A stretch of 64,000 bases of DNA from Smaragdicoccus niigatensis DSM 44881 = NBRC 103563 (GCF_000380645.1 NZ_AQXZ01000013.1:230964-294963), one strand, 5' to 3'; numbered from the stretch's first letter, positions 16,831 through 25,715 are shown. The notes: generated by a model from the sequence alone, not told the origin. Translations and numbers: made by a program.

Positions 16831-17364
16831 ATGACGTTCCGGAACGAGCTCACATCTCTCGAGCCAGCGTGCTCCCCCGAAGCCGCGATGGCGCTGTTCG
16901 ACAAGCTGCCGGCGGTGCGCGCCGAAGACATCCTCGGCCGATGGAAGGGTCGTGAGCTCGCGACCGGACATCCCATGGACGGACGTCTGGTCGCGTCCCG
17001 CTGGTACGGCAAGCAGTTCGACAGCACGGAGAACGTGCACCCTCTGCTGTTCCAGACCCCGAGCGGCGAACTGTTCGCGGGCAACCCGTCAAAGATGCCG
17101 TTGAATCTCGCCGACAAGATCAACCCTGACGTCGTGCGCAAGATGGGCAATTTCATTGCCCTCGCGAAGCCGGTGATCTCGACCAAGAAGTACACAGCGC
17201 GACTGCGCAACATCGAACACCGCGGCGTCGTGACGGCGGCGATGGTCTACGACGCGCTACCCATCATCGACATCTTCCGCCAGGTGGACGACGACACTCT
17301 CTTGGGAGTCATGGATCTGCGTTGGTCAGATAAGCCGTACTTCTTCATCCTCGAACGCGACTAA
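16831..17364 (+). CDS. GXWXG/DUF4334 domain protein
   Basis: 177 aa from ATG 16831, with AGAGG upstream; a longer frame starts inside the operator region. The N-terminal GXWXG motif ILGRWKGRELAT (about residues 31-42) is followed by the DUF4334 domain with SRWYGKQFDS and a C-terminal YFFILERD strand. The family is small, beta-rich and often encoded beside redox enzymes for hydrophobic substrates; biochemical role unknown. It is divergent from a flavin monooxygenase operon with shared operators. Confidence 0.86.
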   Translation: MTFRNELTSLEPACSPEAAMALFDKLPAVRAEDILGRWKGRELATGHPMDGRLVASRWYGKQFDSTENVHPLLFQTPSGELFAGNPSKMPLNLADKINPDVVRKMGNFIALAKPVISTKKYTARLRNIEHRGVVTAAMVYDALPIIDIFRQVDDDTLLGVMDLRWSDKPYFFILERD

Positions 17365-18020
17365 GGCGCCTTGGCGCTCGCGATCTCGGCGAGCGTCATA
17401 AAGATCGGCTGGTCGACATCGATGTCGAGGCCCTTGGTCTGGAAGTACGCATCGAGCACTCCCCACACGAGAGGCGTGACGACGGCGATGAACTCGGCCG
17501 GGTCAGCAGCCTTTCCGGTCGAGGCGGCCGGCAACCAGGCATTCGTCGCGAGCAGCGGAACGCCGAGGAGTCCGCTGATCGCCATTTCCAAGCCCGACGT
17601 TTCTACTCCCGCGGTCCGGCTCAGCGGCTCGAACAACTCGTACAACCGTTCGGCGAACCCGCGCAGGATGCCCGTCGGAAAGCCCGACTCGCGCTGAATC
17701 CCGCCGGTGGCCAGAAAGCGGAAGACGTTCGGATGCTCGGCGACGACGTTGGCGTACCCCGACACCGCGTGGTGGATGATGTCGTGCGGTGGTCGCAACA
17801 GGAAGTTCAGATCGGGCTGGACGGCGTCGAAGACCTCATCGCTCAACTGCTGGGCAATGGCCACGGCGAGATCACTGCGGTCCGCAAAGTGCCGATAGAG
17901 CCGTGGCTTGCTCGTCTCCGCCTCGCGCGCGATGTCGTCCATGCTGACTGTCGTGCCGAGCCGGTCGATCGCGCGGATCGCCGCGTCGACGATCATGGAT
18001 CGCGCGTCCCGCTCTTCCAC
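17361..18020 (-). CDS. TetR family transcriptional regulator
   Basis: 219 aa. HTH at about residues 20-60: MDDIAREAETSKPRLYRHFA, recognition helix SKPRLYRHF followed by the usual DRSDL. C-terminal domain helical. It overlaps the convergent GXWXG gene by 4 nt at the stops and diverges from the DUF445-like gene, with a 17-bp palindrome between, so that gene is its likely target. Confidence 0.9.
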   Translation of the reverse strand: MEERDARSMIVDAAIRAIDRLGTTVSMDDIAREAETSKPRLYRHFADRSDLAVAIAQQLSDEVFDAVQPDLNFLLRPPHDIIHHAVSGYANVVAEHPNVFRFLATGGIQRESGFPTGILRGFAERLYELFEPLSRTAGVETSGLEMAISGLLGVPLLATNAWLPAASTGKAADPAEFIAVVTPLVWGVLDAYFQTKGLDIDVDQPIFMTLAEIASAKAP

Positions 18021-18090
18021 TCGTCCCCCTCGCCTGCTCGAGGGCGATCATACGAAAAACCAGGTACGCGACGCGGCGGGTTACGCCAGC

Positions 18091-18107
18091 CGTTACTCTC
18101 AGTAACG
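18091..18107. promoter_or_regulatory. Palindromic operator candidate
   Basis: CGTTACT-CTC-AGTAACG, perfect 7-bp arms, between the divergent TetR (start 18020) and DUF445-like gene (start 18139). Confidence 0.65.
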
Positions 18108-18138
18108 CTGTTCGTACGTGGCAATCCTCGGAGGCGAT

Positions 18139-19587
18139 GTGAACTCAGTACTGGCCGCCGGCTTTTTCGGCATGCTCGACTGGGAGGAGATGACGGGACA
18201 GTCGAAGTTCATTGTCGACATCGTCTCGATCCCGCTGTTCTCGGCGTTCGCCGGTCTCATCACCAACTGGACCGGCGTCATCATGCTGTTCGCACCGGCC
18301 CGATTCACCGGCTTCTACATGCCGGGCGCGAAGCTGATCTTCCCGTTCATGCCGCGCAAGATCCAGATCCTGCCGATCTGGGCACCCGGCGGAATCCTCG
18401 GATTCCAGGGCTTCATTCCCGCCCGCGCGGAGAAGATGGCGTCCCTCGTCACGGACAACGCGGTGGCGAAAATCGGTTCCGCCCAAGACTTCTTCATGGA
18501 GATGAACCCGCAGGCGATTGCGGCACAGGTCACTCGAATTGCGACGCCGCAGCTACCGGCGATGGTCGACCAGATCATGTGGCAGGAGAACGCGCAGCTC
18601 TGGAAGGACATGCCGCCCCAGGGTAAGAAGCTGCTGATCAACCGCATTCAGAAGGAGTCCCCGAAGATCATCGGGCGGGCGTTCGACTTCATCGGGAGCA
18701 ACTTCAACAGCCTCATCAACATCAAGCTGCTCGTTGTGGGCTACCTGCGTAAACGGCCCGAGTTGATGAAGGACATCATCTACGACCTCGGCGCCCCGGA
18801 ACTGAAGTTCATGGTGCGGATCGGTCTGCTCGGTTTTCCATTCGGTGTCATCCTCGCGCTCTGGTTGTCGTTCCTTCACTACACCGGTGAGCACGCCAAG
18901 GAGGCCCACGAGGCGAACCCCGGTGCCGTCTTCCTCGACGTTTTCCCGAGTTGGCTGGGCTGGCTCGACACCGGGCTGCACTGGATCCCGGTCTGGATCT
19001 GGGTGCTCGGTGGCGCCGCCCTCGTCGGTGTCGTCGTCAACATCATCGCGATCAAGGTCGTGTTCGAGCCGTCGACTCCGCAGCCCCGCTACAAGTACCT
19101 GTGGAAGCACGCGAAGTTCGCCAAGCGTCAGCATGATGCCGCCGCGAGCCTCGGCCACGCGATCGCCTACCAGATCGTCACCCTCGAAATCATCGCGCAG
19201 GAACTCTTCGACGGCCCCAACGGCGACAAGACGCGTGAGGTGATCGCGACCTTCCTGAAGGCCGAGATCAACCGAATGCTCGGCCCGATCCTCCCGCTCG
19301 CGCGGCTCGCATCGGGTAGCGCGGAATTCCAGGCAACACTGGAGACCGCCGGCGCCACCCTCGCGATTGAAATGCAGCCGTGGCTCGTCGACGATGTCGA
19401 ATTCAGTCGCGAGACCGCCGAGAAGATCAAGGTCCTGTGCACGGAGAAGTTGCAGGAACTTCCGCCGGAAGAGTTCGTCGAGATGCTCTACGTGGCGATC
19501 GAGCAGGACGCGTGGCTGTTGTACCTCCACGGTGGTCTGCTCGGTGTCATCGTCGGCGCCTTCCACCTCCTGATGTTCGGCACCTGA
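18139..19587 (+). CDS. DUF445 family membrane protein
   Basis: 482 aa from GTG 18139, chosen because GGAGG lies 4 nt upstream; an in-frame GTG at 18118 has no ribosome site and sits nearer the operator. An N-terminal helix (~25-45) with NWTGVIMLF and the segment GFQGFIPARAEKMAS match the DUF445 pattern of a membrane protein with a long amphipathic cytoplasmic region. Two further hydrophobic segments lie near residues 230 and 300, and one at the C-terminus (GGLLGVIVGAFHLLMFGT). Function unknown. Expression is probably set by the divergent TetR. Confidence 0.75.
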   Translation: MNSVLAAGFFGMLDWEEMTGQSKFIVDIVSIPLFSAFAGLITNWTGVIMLFAPARFTGFYMPGAKLIFPFMPRKIQILPIWAPGGILGFQGFIPARAEKMASLVTDNAVAKIGSAQDFFMEMNPQAIAAQVTRIATPQLPAMVDQIMWQENAQLWKDMPPQGKKLLINRIQKESPKIIGRAFDFIGSNFNSLINIKLLVVGYLRKRPELMKDIIYDLGAPELKFMVRIGLLGFPFGVILALWLSFLHYTGEHAKEAHEANPGAVFLDVFPSWLGWLDTGLHWIPVWIWVLGGAALVGVVVNIIAIKVVFEPSTPQPRYKYLWKHAKFAKRQHDAAASLGHAIAYQIVTLEIIAQELFDGPNGDKTREVIATFLKAEINRMLGPILPLARLASGSAEFQATLETAGATLAIEMQPWLVDDVEFSRETAEKIKVLCTEKLQELPPEEFVEMLYVAIEQDAWLLYLHGGLLGVIVGAFHLLMFGT

Positions 19588-19625
19588 CCCTGGTGGTACC
19601 TCCGCGAGCCTGATCGGGCCACAAT

Positions 19626-21734
19626 GTGCGTGTGTTCGACTCCTTGTCGCCCGTGGAGATCGCCGCCGTCCTCGGCGACGACATCGATACTCGCCTGCTG
19701 ACCGAACTCACCGGGCGCGACACCTTGAGCATCTTGGACGAGCTGGCTCTCGCGCACGACGCCATCGAGGTCGACGGAACGCACGCGCGTTTCACCAGTG
19801 ACGGCGCACGTCGCCAACTACTCAAGAGCGTTCCGCCGTCGCGGCGGGCAGCCGTCCACGCTGGCGCGACGCGCATTCTCATGGCCCAGCAGACCGCAGC
19901 CGACGTGCTCAAACAGCACCTTGATGCGGGCACTCCGGCGCTCACGGTCGCCGAACGTGCACGCGCCCTCGTCGCGTTGGGCGATGCCCTCCTCCGCGAA
20001 CGCGACCTCAACAGCGCCCGCGAGACGTTCCTGGCCGCGGTCGAACCGGCGCGTGCCGCGGGCGACGCCGTCACGTTGTCGCGCGCGGCTCTCGGCCTGG
20101 GCGCCGGAACGGTCGGATTCGAAGTTCAACTCGTCGATCGAGCCCAGCTCGACCTGCTCGATGAAGCGCTGCGGGCGCTCGGCGACCGCGATGCCGGCCT
20201 GGCCGCAGCGTTGACGGCGCGAAAGTCGATCGCACTCACCTACATCGCACCACCGGACGAACGCGAGCGGCTCGCTCGGACGGCGCTCGAGAATGCACCT
20301 GATCCGGTGACTCGAGCCCATGCGTTGGCTGCGTTGTGCGACGCGCAGGCCGGGCCGTCTCATCGCGCCGAGCGCCTGGAGATGTCGAACGAGATCGTCG
20401 GCATCGCACACGGCGCCGCGGATGCTCGGCTCGAACTGCTGGGCCGTCGCCTGCGCCTCGTCGCCCATGCCGAAAGTGGCGACTTCACCGCGGTCGAAGC
20501 CGACGTCCGCGACTACGCGGCGCTCGTGCAGACCCTGCCGGAGCCGATCTACGCGTGGTACGTCCCGTTGTGGCGAGCAAGTCGCGCGCTGCTCGACGGC
20601 CGACTCGACGACTGCGCCCACCTGCTCGACAGCGCCATCCGCCACGGCGAATCGGCCGGCAGCTTCAACTGCTACATGCTCACCGAGACGCTGAAATGGT
20701 GCCTCTTCAGTACTCGCGAGGACGAATCCGCGCTGCGCGACATCGTGCGTGCGATGTCCGAATACAGCGAGCTGTGGGCGCTCGTCGCGCGAGCGCATGT
20801 GCACGCTCAGGTGGGAGACACCGATCGCGCCCGGTCGCTGATCGACGCCGTCGCCCCGCGGCTTCCGGAGTTGCCGTTCGACTCCGAGTGGCTGCCGTCG
20901 CTCGCGCAGGTCGCCGAGACGTGTGAACGACTGGGACAACACGCGGTGTCCGGTTGGCTGTACGACCAACTGCTGCCGTACGCCGACCAATGGGTCATCG
21001 AGGGGATCTTCGCGGCAGCTCGAGGCAGTGCGCATTTGTTCCTGGGACTCGCGGCGCGGGCGAAGGGCGATCCGGTCGCGGCTCAACGACACCTCGAAGA
21101 AGCCCTCGCTCGACACCAGGCTGCGGGCGCACCGGTTCTCGCGGCCCGTGCCCTGGCACTCCTGGGCGTACCGACGAAGAGCGCTGCCCCGAACGAAGGC
21201 TCGGGAACGTTCACGCGCGATGGCGACATCTGGCACGTCGGCCTCTCCGGAGTCGCCGCACCGGTCCGCCACGTCAAGGGCATGTCCGACATCGCCGCGC
21301 TGCTTCGCCGACCCCACGAGCCCGTGCGGGCCGTCGACCTCATCGGCAGCACGGCAGCGCCGACGTCCGGGTTGGGACCCGCCCTCGATGAACAGGCGAA
21401 GCGCGCGTACCGACAGCGGCTCAACGAGCTTTCGTCGCTGCTCGCCGACGCCGATGATCGCGGAGATTCCCGCGCGTCGAAGGCGCTCGCCGCCGAGCAG
21501 GAGGCGCTGCTCGGCGAACTGTCCGGAGCATTCGGGATCGGTGGTCGCGCGCGGCCGAAGGGTGATGCCGGTGAAAAGGCACGCACCGCCGTGACCGCCC
21601 GGATTCGGGACGCCATCAAACGGATCGAAGCCGCGCAGCCCGACGTCGGTCGCCACCTGCGACTTTCTGTCAAAACCGGAATTTCGTGCTCTTACGAGCC
21701 GGAACGACCCGTGCACTGGAATCTCACGTCGTAA
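19626..21734 (+). CDS. TPR-rich protein resembling the C-terminal part of LAL/AAA regulators
   Basis: 702 aa from GTG 19626; a GTG 6 nt later is equally possible. A short winged-helix-like N-terminus (ILDELALAHDAIEVDGTHAR) is followed by about 500 residues of helical repeats with TPR character (for example ALLDGRLDDCAHLLDSAI and ARGSAHLFLGLAARAKGD). The C-terminal part (~590-700) contains RAYRQRLNELSSLLADAD and ends with ARIRDAIKRIE and ISCSYEPERPVHW, a tail I associate with large actinobacterial ATPase-type regulators. Neither a P-loop ATPase nor a LuxR HTH is present, so it is a stand-alone sensor or scaffold part, or the truncated remnant of a larger regulator. It starts 38 bp after the DUF445 stop. 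Confidence 0.6.
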   Translation: MRVFDSLSPVEIAAVLGDDIDTRLLTELTGRDTLSILDELALAHDAIEVDGTHARFTSDGARRQLLKSVPPSRRAAVHAGATRILMAQQTAADVLKQHLDAGTPALTVAERARALVALGDALLRERDLNSARETFLAAVEPARAAGDAVTLSRAALGLGAGTVGFEVQLVDRAQLDLLDEALRALGDRDAGLAAALTARKSIALTYIAPPDERERLARTALENAPDPVTRAHALAALCDAQAGPSHRAERLEMSNEIVGIAHGAADARLELLGRRLRLVAHAESGDFTAVEADVRDYAALVQTLPEPIYAWYVPLWRASRALLDGRLDDCAHLLDSAIRHGESAGSFNCYMLTETLKWCLFSTREDESALRDIVRAMSEYSELWALVARAHVHAQVGDTDRARSLIDAVAPRLPELPFDSEWLPSLAQVAETCERLGQHAVSGWLYDQLLPYADQWVIEGIFAAARGSAHLFLGLAARAKGDPVAAQRHLEEALARHQAAGAPVLAARALALLGVPTKSAAPNEGSGTFTRDGDIWHVGLSGVAAPVRHVKGMSDIAALLRRPHEPVRAVDLIGSTAAPTSGLGPALDEQAKRAYRQRLNELSSLLADADDRGDSRASKALAAEQEALLGELSGAFGIGGRARPKGDAGEKARTAVTARIRDAIKRIEAAQPDVGRHLRLSVKTGISCSYEPERPVHWNLTS

Positions 21735-21792
21735 GTCGCGATCTCACGCCTTCTAGGTGAAAGCAATGCCAATCACCGACAAGGAGGGCGAC

Positions 21793-22155
21793 ATGCCCAA
21801 GGCAAACAAGGCCGGAACCCCCATCGCCGTCAGCGAAGACGTCATCGAAGGCCGGTACGCCGAACTCGGTTCGTACACCGTCGGATTCGAGACGTTCTTC
21901 CAGGACGTCGACCCCGCGCCCCTGTTCCAGGGACTTCCCGACGACAAATGCCAGTCGCCGCACTGGGGTCACGTGGTCGCTGGTCGCATCACGTTCCGCT
22001 ACGCCGACCACGAGGAGACGTACGAAGCCGGCGACGTGTATTACGCACCGCCCGGCCACCTTCCGCTCATCGCGGCCGGCACTGAGGTGATCGAGTTCAG
22101 CCCGACCGCCGAGCTCAACGCCACCATGGCCGTCGTCATGGGCAACATGGGTTAG
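21793..22155 (+). CDS. Cupin-domain protein
   Basis: 120 aa from ATG 21793, preceded by AAGGAGGG; an upstream in-frame start lacks a ribosome site. Single conserved cupin barrel: the metal-site His pair is represented by SPHWGHVVAGR and YAPPGHLPL, with GDVYYAPPGH as the second motif. Small cupins may bind metal or act in unknown enzymes. It is followed after 10 bp by a 90-residue gene, forming a two-gene unit. Confidence 0.8.
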   Translation: MPKANKAGTPIAVSEDVIEGRYAELGSYTVGFETFFQDVDPAPLFQGLPDDKCQSPHWGHVVAGRITFRYADHEETYEAGDVYYAPPGHLPLIAAGTEVIEFSPTAELNATMAVVMGNMG

Positions 22156-22165
22156 GAGAAGAACA

Positions 22166-22438
22166 ATGTACTTCGGCGTCTACCACTTCACCGGCGACAG
22201 CGCTGCTCTCCGCCGTTCCTATGACTCGCTCATCGACCACTTCGCCGACGAAGTCATCCTCAACCTGTGCGTCACGACCACCGACGGCATCAGCGTGTAC
22301 GACACCTGCCCGTCGCGCGAGGAGTTCGAGGCGTTCGCCCGCAGCCCACTGTTCCGGGCGGCGCTTGACCGCGCCGGGCTCCCGGAGCCGACGGTCGAAT
22401 TGATCGGCGCGGTGCACGCGGCCGCCGCAAAGGTTTAA
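22166..22438 (+). CDS. Small hypothetical protein
   Basis: 90 aa, ATG with GGAGAAG 6 nt upstream. It begins MYFGVYHFTGDSAALRRSYD and has a predicted alpha/beta pattern of ferredoxin-like size, similar in look to small stress-response or dimeric barrel proteins, but I do not recognise a family. It is coupled to the cupin gene (10-bp gap). Its stop directly abuts the stop of the convergent TetR gene. Confidence 0.6.
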   Translation: MYFGVYHFTGDSAALRRSYDSLIDHFADEVILNLCVTTTDGISVYDTCPSREEFEAFARSPLFRAALDRAGLPEPTVELIGAVHAAAAKV

Positions 22439-23080
22439 TCAGAACGCGCTGAAGGCCCGCCAGATGGCACGCCCGTAGAGCTCACCGAGCTCTGCGGGCG
22501 TCCACTTGTCCGGCTCGTGCACAAGGCTCAAGGCCGCCGCTTCGCACGACGAAAAGAACAGCATCAGAATCGTCGGCATCTTGCGCGCGATGTCCTCGAC
22601 CCCGAGTTCGGTGAGCGCCGGACGAATGTGCCTGCCGAGCGCGTCCTCCACTACTGCACGCGCGGCGCGGTACACCTCCGCGATCGCCGGATCCGGGTCG
22701 CTGGCCAGGAGACGCCAGGTGTCCGGGTAGGCAACGGATACCTCGAGCCAGGCTTGCAGACCGTTGATGAAGGACGTCTCGATGTCATGGCCGATGCCGG
22801 CGTTGATCGCGGCGATGGTGGCAGAGACCAGCGACTCCGATTCCCGGTCCAGTAACGCTTCGAGCAACTCCACTCGATCGGCGAAGCAGGAGTAGACCAC
22901 CGGCCGCGTCACGCCCAACCGTTCGGCGACGGAACCGATTGTCACGGAAGGGATTCCGCTCTCCGCAGCGATCGTGCGGGCGGCATCGAGAATCAATGGG
23001 CGGCGACGCTCGGGACCAAGGTGCGCGGCGCGGGTGCGAGTGGGGCCCGACCGATCGGCGGGGCTGGGTGTCGCAGGCAT
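22439..23080 (-). CDS. TetR family transcriptional regulator
   Basis: 213 aa from ATG 23080 (a TTG lies 3 nt upstream). HTH at about residues 28-70 with recognition segment GVTRPVVYSCFADR. The first 75 residues closely match the TetR at 6645..7259 (shared AHLGPERRRPLxLD), so the two are paralogues, both next to lipid-oxidising enzymes. It diverges from the acyl-ACP desaturase gene with a palindrome between, so it probably controls desaturase expression. Confidence 0.92.
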   Translation of the reverse strand: MPATPSPADRSGPTRTRAAHLGPERRRPLILDAARTIAAESGIPSVTIGSVAERLGVTRPVVYSCFADRVELLEALLDRESESLVSATIAAINAGIGHDIETSFINGLQAWLEVSVAYPDTWRLLASDPDPAIAEVYRAARAVVEDALGRHIRPALTELGVEDIARKMPTILMLFFSSCEAAALSLVHEPDKWTPAELGELYGRAIWRAFSAF

Positions 23081-23112
23081 CAACCTGGATCGTAGCGGGC
23101 GCGCCTACTGAC

Positions 23113-23125
23113 CCGTAACTTACGG
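23113..23125. promoter_or_regulatory. Palindromic operator candidate upstream of the desaturase
   Basis: CCGTAA-C-TTACGG, perfect 6-bp arms, 33 bp upstream of the TetR start and 58 bp upstream of the desaturase start. It is the only perfect inverted repeat I found in this divergent region. Confidence 0.55.
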
Positions 23126-23182
23126 TCGCGTATACCTTTGCTTCAAGTTTGCAGAATTTTGCCTTCGATCGGAGCACTCAGC

Positions 23183-24151
23183 ATGACGCGAGACCTAACG
23201 CAGCTGGAGCTCCTCCGGGAACTACAACCCGTTGCCGAAGAGAACCTCAACCGCCACCTGGCGATTGCCAAGGAATGGCACCCGCACGACTACGTCCCGT
23301 GGGATCAGGGCCGGAACTTCGCCGCGATGGGTGGTCAGGACTGGGAACCCGAGCAGTCGAAGCTGAGTGAGGTCGCGAAGGCGGCGATGATCACCAATCT
23401 GCTCACCGAGGACAACCTGCCCTCGTACCACCGCGAGATCGCCGAGAACTTCTCGATGGACGGCGCCTGGGGTACGTGGGTCGGCCGCTGGACTGCCGAG
23501 GAGAACCGTCACGGCATCGCCATGCGGGACTATCTTGTCGTCACCCGCGGGGTCGATCCCGTTGCCCTCGAACAGGCCCGGATCGAGCACGTGACCGTGG
23601 GCTTCGGGCCGTCCGAAGACGAACGCCAGAAGGGCTTCGACGGCTTTCTTTCCTCGGTGGCGTATGTGACGTTCCAGGAACTCGCGACGCGGGTGAGCCA
23701 CCGCAATACCGGCAAGGCCTGCAACGACCCCATCGCGGACCGCATGCTCCAGCGCATCGCCGCCGATGAGAACCTGCACATGATCTTCTACCGCAACGTG
23801 TGCGGTGCCGCCCTCGACCTCGCACCCGACCAGACGCTCGAAGCGCTTGCCGACGTCGTGGAGAACTTCCGCATGCCCGGCACCGGCATGCCGAACTTCC
23901 GCCGCAACGGGGTCCTTATGGCGAAGGCCGGCATCTACGACCTGCGTCAGCACCTCGAAGAGGTCCTGTGGCCCAATCTGCGCAAGTGGGAGATCTTCGA
24001 GCGCACCGACTTCACCCCGCGTGGTGAGAACCGGCGCGAGCAACTCGCCGCATTCCTCGAGGTTCTCGAGCAGTCCGCGGGCAAGTTCGAAGAACAGCGG
24101 GATCGCATGCTCGCGCGCGAGGCACTCAAGCGGGAGCGGACCGCGTCGTAG
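23183..24151 (+). CDS. Acyl-ACP desaturase, DesA type
   Basis: 322 aa from ATG 23183; a longer frame reads through the promoter. Diiron ligands are visible: Glu in LTEDNLPSYHRE (about residues 76-84), EENRHG (106-111), and ADENLHMIFYR (about 190). It matches the soluble plant/mycobacterial stearoyl-ACP desaturase family (DesA1/DesA2 of mycobacteria), which place a double bond in acyl-ACP on the way to mycolic acids or membrane lipids. A reductant must come from elsewhere. It is followed within 25 bp by a thioesterase and then an alcohol dehydrogenase on the same strand. Confidence 0.92.
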   Translation: MTRDLTQLELLRELQPVAEENLNRHLAIAKEWHPHDYVPWDQGRNFAAMGGQDWEPEQSKLSEVAKAAMITNLLTEDNLPSYHREIAENFSMDGAWGTWVGRWTAEENRHGIAMRDYLVVTRGVDPVALEQARIEHVTVGFGPSEDERQKGFDGFLSSVAYVTFQELATRVSHRNTGKACNDPIADRMLQRIAADENLHMIFYRNVCGAALDLAPDQTLEALADVVENFRMPGTGMPNFRRNGVLMAKAGIYDLRQHLEEVLWPNLRKWEIFERTDFTPRGENRREQLAAFLEVLEQSAGKFEEQRDRMLAREALKRERTAS

Positions 24152-24178
24152 GCTCGTAGTCGTAGGCTCCTAGTCGTG
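24146..24178 (+). repeat. Short 14-bp tandem repeat at a gene junction
   Basis: Two near-identical 14-mers (TCGTAGGCTCGTAG and TCGTAGGCTCCTAG) plus the start of a third. They cover the desaturase stop codon and reach the GTG start of the thioesterase gene. Probably slippage-prone sequence; no function visible. Confidence 0.6.
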
Positions 24179-24604
24179 AGCACTCCGGAGCGCGAACTCA
24201 CGCGCGATCACTTCGACCTCGTCACGCGCGTCACCACGCGTTGGTCGGACAACGACATGTTCGGCCACCTCAACAACGCGGTGTACTACGAGCTGTTCGA
24301 CACTGCGATCAACGCGTGGATCATCGAAGAGACCGGGCTCGACATGGTGACGATGCCCGAGCTCGGCGTCGTCGCGGAGTCGGGGTGCAAGTACTTCACC
24401 GAGGTCGAATTCCCTGGTGCATTGGATGTTGGCGTTCGGGTCGCCCGACTCGGGAACAGCAGCATCACTTACCAATTGGGCCTTTTCGCAGCCGGCCGCG
24501 ACGAAATTGCCGCGCTCGGGCACTGGGTACACGTCTACATCTCGCGGGAGACCCGGCGTCCGGTTCCGATCCCGTCGGGGATTCGCGAGGTCATGGAGCA
24601 GTAG
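24176..24604 (+). CDS. Acyl-CoA thioesterase, hotdog fold
   Basis: 142 aa, GTG start. Motif TRWSDNDMFGHLNNAVYYEL (about residues 21-40) is the 4-hydroxybenzoyl-CoA thioesterase-type active-site segment with catalytic Asp. Length is normal for a single hotdog domain. Probably hydrolyses acyl-CoA or acyl-ACP. Located between the desaturase and the alcohol dehydrogenase, with a 10-bp gap to the latter. Confidence 0.9.
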   Translation: MSTPERELTRDHFDLVTRVTTRWSDNDMFGHLNNAVYYELFDTAINAWIIEETGLDMVTMPELGVVAESGCKYFTEVEFPGALDVGVRVARLGNSSITYQLGLFAAGRDEIAALGHWVHVYISRETRRPVPIPSGIREVMEQ

Positions 24605-24614
24605 GAGCACGCGC

Positions 24615-25715
24615 ATGAAGATCCAGGGTGCAGTCCTCGAAGAGATCGGTCGCGCACGGCCGTTCGCACAAACTCGACCGCTGACGATCAGCGAGCTCGA
24701 ACTCGATCCGCCCGGTCCCGGCGAAATTCTCGTGCGGATGGAAGCTGCCGGTGTCTGCCACTCCGACCTCTCGGTCGTCGACGGCAATCGCCCGCGGCCG
24801 GTACCGATGTTGCTCGGGCATGAAGCGTGTGGCCGCGTCGAGGCCCTCGGGCCGGGCGTCGATCGGCTTCGCGTCGGGGAGCGAGTCGTGATGAGCTTCC
24901 TCCCCCGCTGTGAGGAGTGCGCGGCCTGCGCGACCGACGGGCTGATGCCGTGTGGTCCGGGGTCGGCGGCGAACGGTGCCGGAGCGATGCTGTCCGGCGG
25001 GCGGCGACTGCACCGCGATGGGTCGGAGGTGCACCATCATCTCGGCGTCTCGGCGTTCGCCACGCACGCCGTGGTGGATCAGCATTCGGCGGTCGCGGTG
25101 GGCGATGACGTTCCGCCGACGGTCGCCGCGGTTCTGGGTTGTGCGGTGCTGACCGGCGGTGGGGCGTTGCTGAACGCGGGCCACCCCGCGCCTGGCGAGA
25201 CGGTCATCGTCGTCGGGCTCGGCGGCGTCGGCATGGCTGCGGTGCTCACCGGTCTGGCGTTGGGCAACCCGGTGATCGCCGTTGATCCGGTTCCGGAGAA
25301 GCTCGAGCAGGCTCGTTCCTTGGGAGCCTTCGGCATGACACCCGCCGAGCTGGCCTCCAGTGGAGTTCGCGGCGCGGTTGTCATCGAGGCGGCGGGGAGT
25401 GCGAGGGCATTCGAAACCGCCTTCGCCGCCACAGCTCCGGGTGGCAAGACGATCACCGTCGGGCTCCCCCACCCGGATGCCCGAGCGTCGATCTCGCCGC
25501 TGACGATGGTCGCCGAAGCACGCACGATCATCGGCAGTTACCTGGGTTCGTCGGTGCCGAGCCGCGAGATTCCTCGTTTTGCTCAGTGGTGGCGGGAAGG
25601 CCGGCTTCCGGTTGAGCAGCTCGTGTCGTCGACCATCGGATTGGCGGACATCAACCGGGCGATGGACGAGCTTGCGGATGGTCATGCGGTGCGTCAGGTG
25701 ATCGTTTTCGACTGA
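24615..25715 (+). CDS. Zinc-dependent alcohol dehydrogenase (MDR)
   Basis: 366 aa from ATG 24615. GroES-like domain with catalytic-zinc Cys in AAGVCHSDLS and GHEACGRVE; structural-zinc cysteines in CEECAACATDGLMPC (about 100-114); Rossmann motif VIVVGLGGVGM (about 195-205) with Asp at the end of strand 2 (VIAVDPVPEK), so NAD is preferred. A class III-like medium-chain dehydrogenase oxidising an alcohol or reducing an aldehyde. The TGA stop is part of a 19-bp-arm hairpin. Confidence 0.92.
   Translation: MKIQGAVLEEIGRARPFAQTRPLTISELELDPPGPGEILVRMEAAGVCHSDLSVVDGNRPRPVPMLLGHEACGRVEALGPGVDRLRVGERVVMSFLPRCEECAACATDGLMPCGPGSAANGAGAMLSGGRRLHRDGSEVHHHLGVSAFATHAVVDQHSAVAVGDDVPPTVAAVLGCAVLTGGGALLNAGHPAPGETVIVVGLGGVGMAAVLTGLALGNPVIAVDPVPEKLEQARSLGAFGMTPAELASSGVRGAVVIEAAGSARAFETAFAATAPGGKTITVGLPHPDARASISPLTMVAEARTIIGSYLGSSVPSREIPRFAQWWREGRLPVEQLVSSTIGLADINRAMDELADGHAVRQVIVFD

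Noticed and set aside
19818..21716. A 632-codon minus-strand open frame opposite the TPR protein
   Set aside because: Low-complexity, Arg-rich translation with no motif; the plus-strand frame has normal composition and start context.
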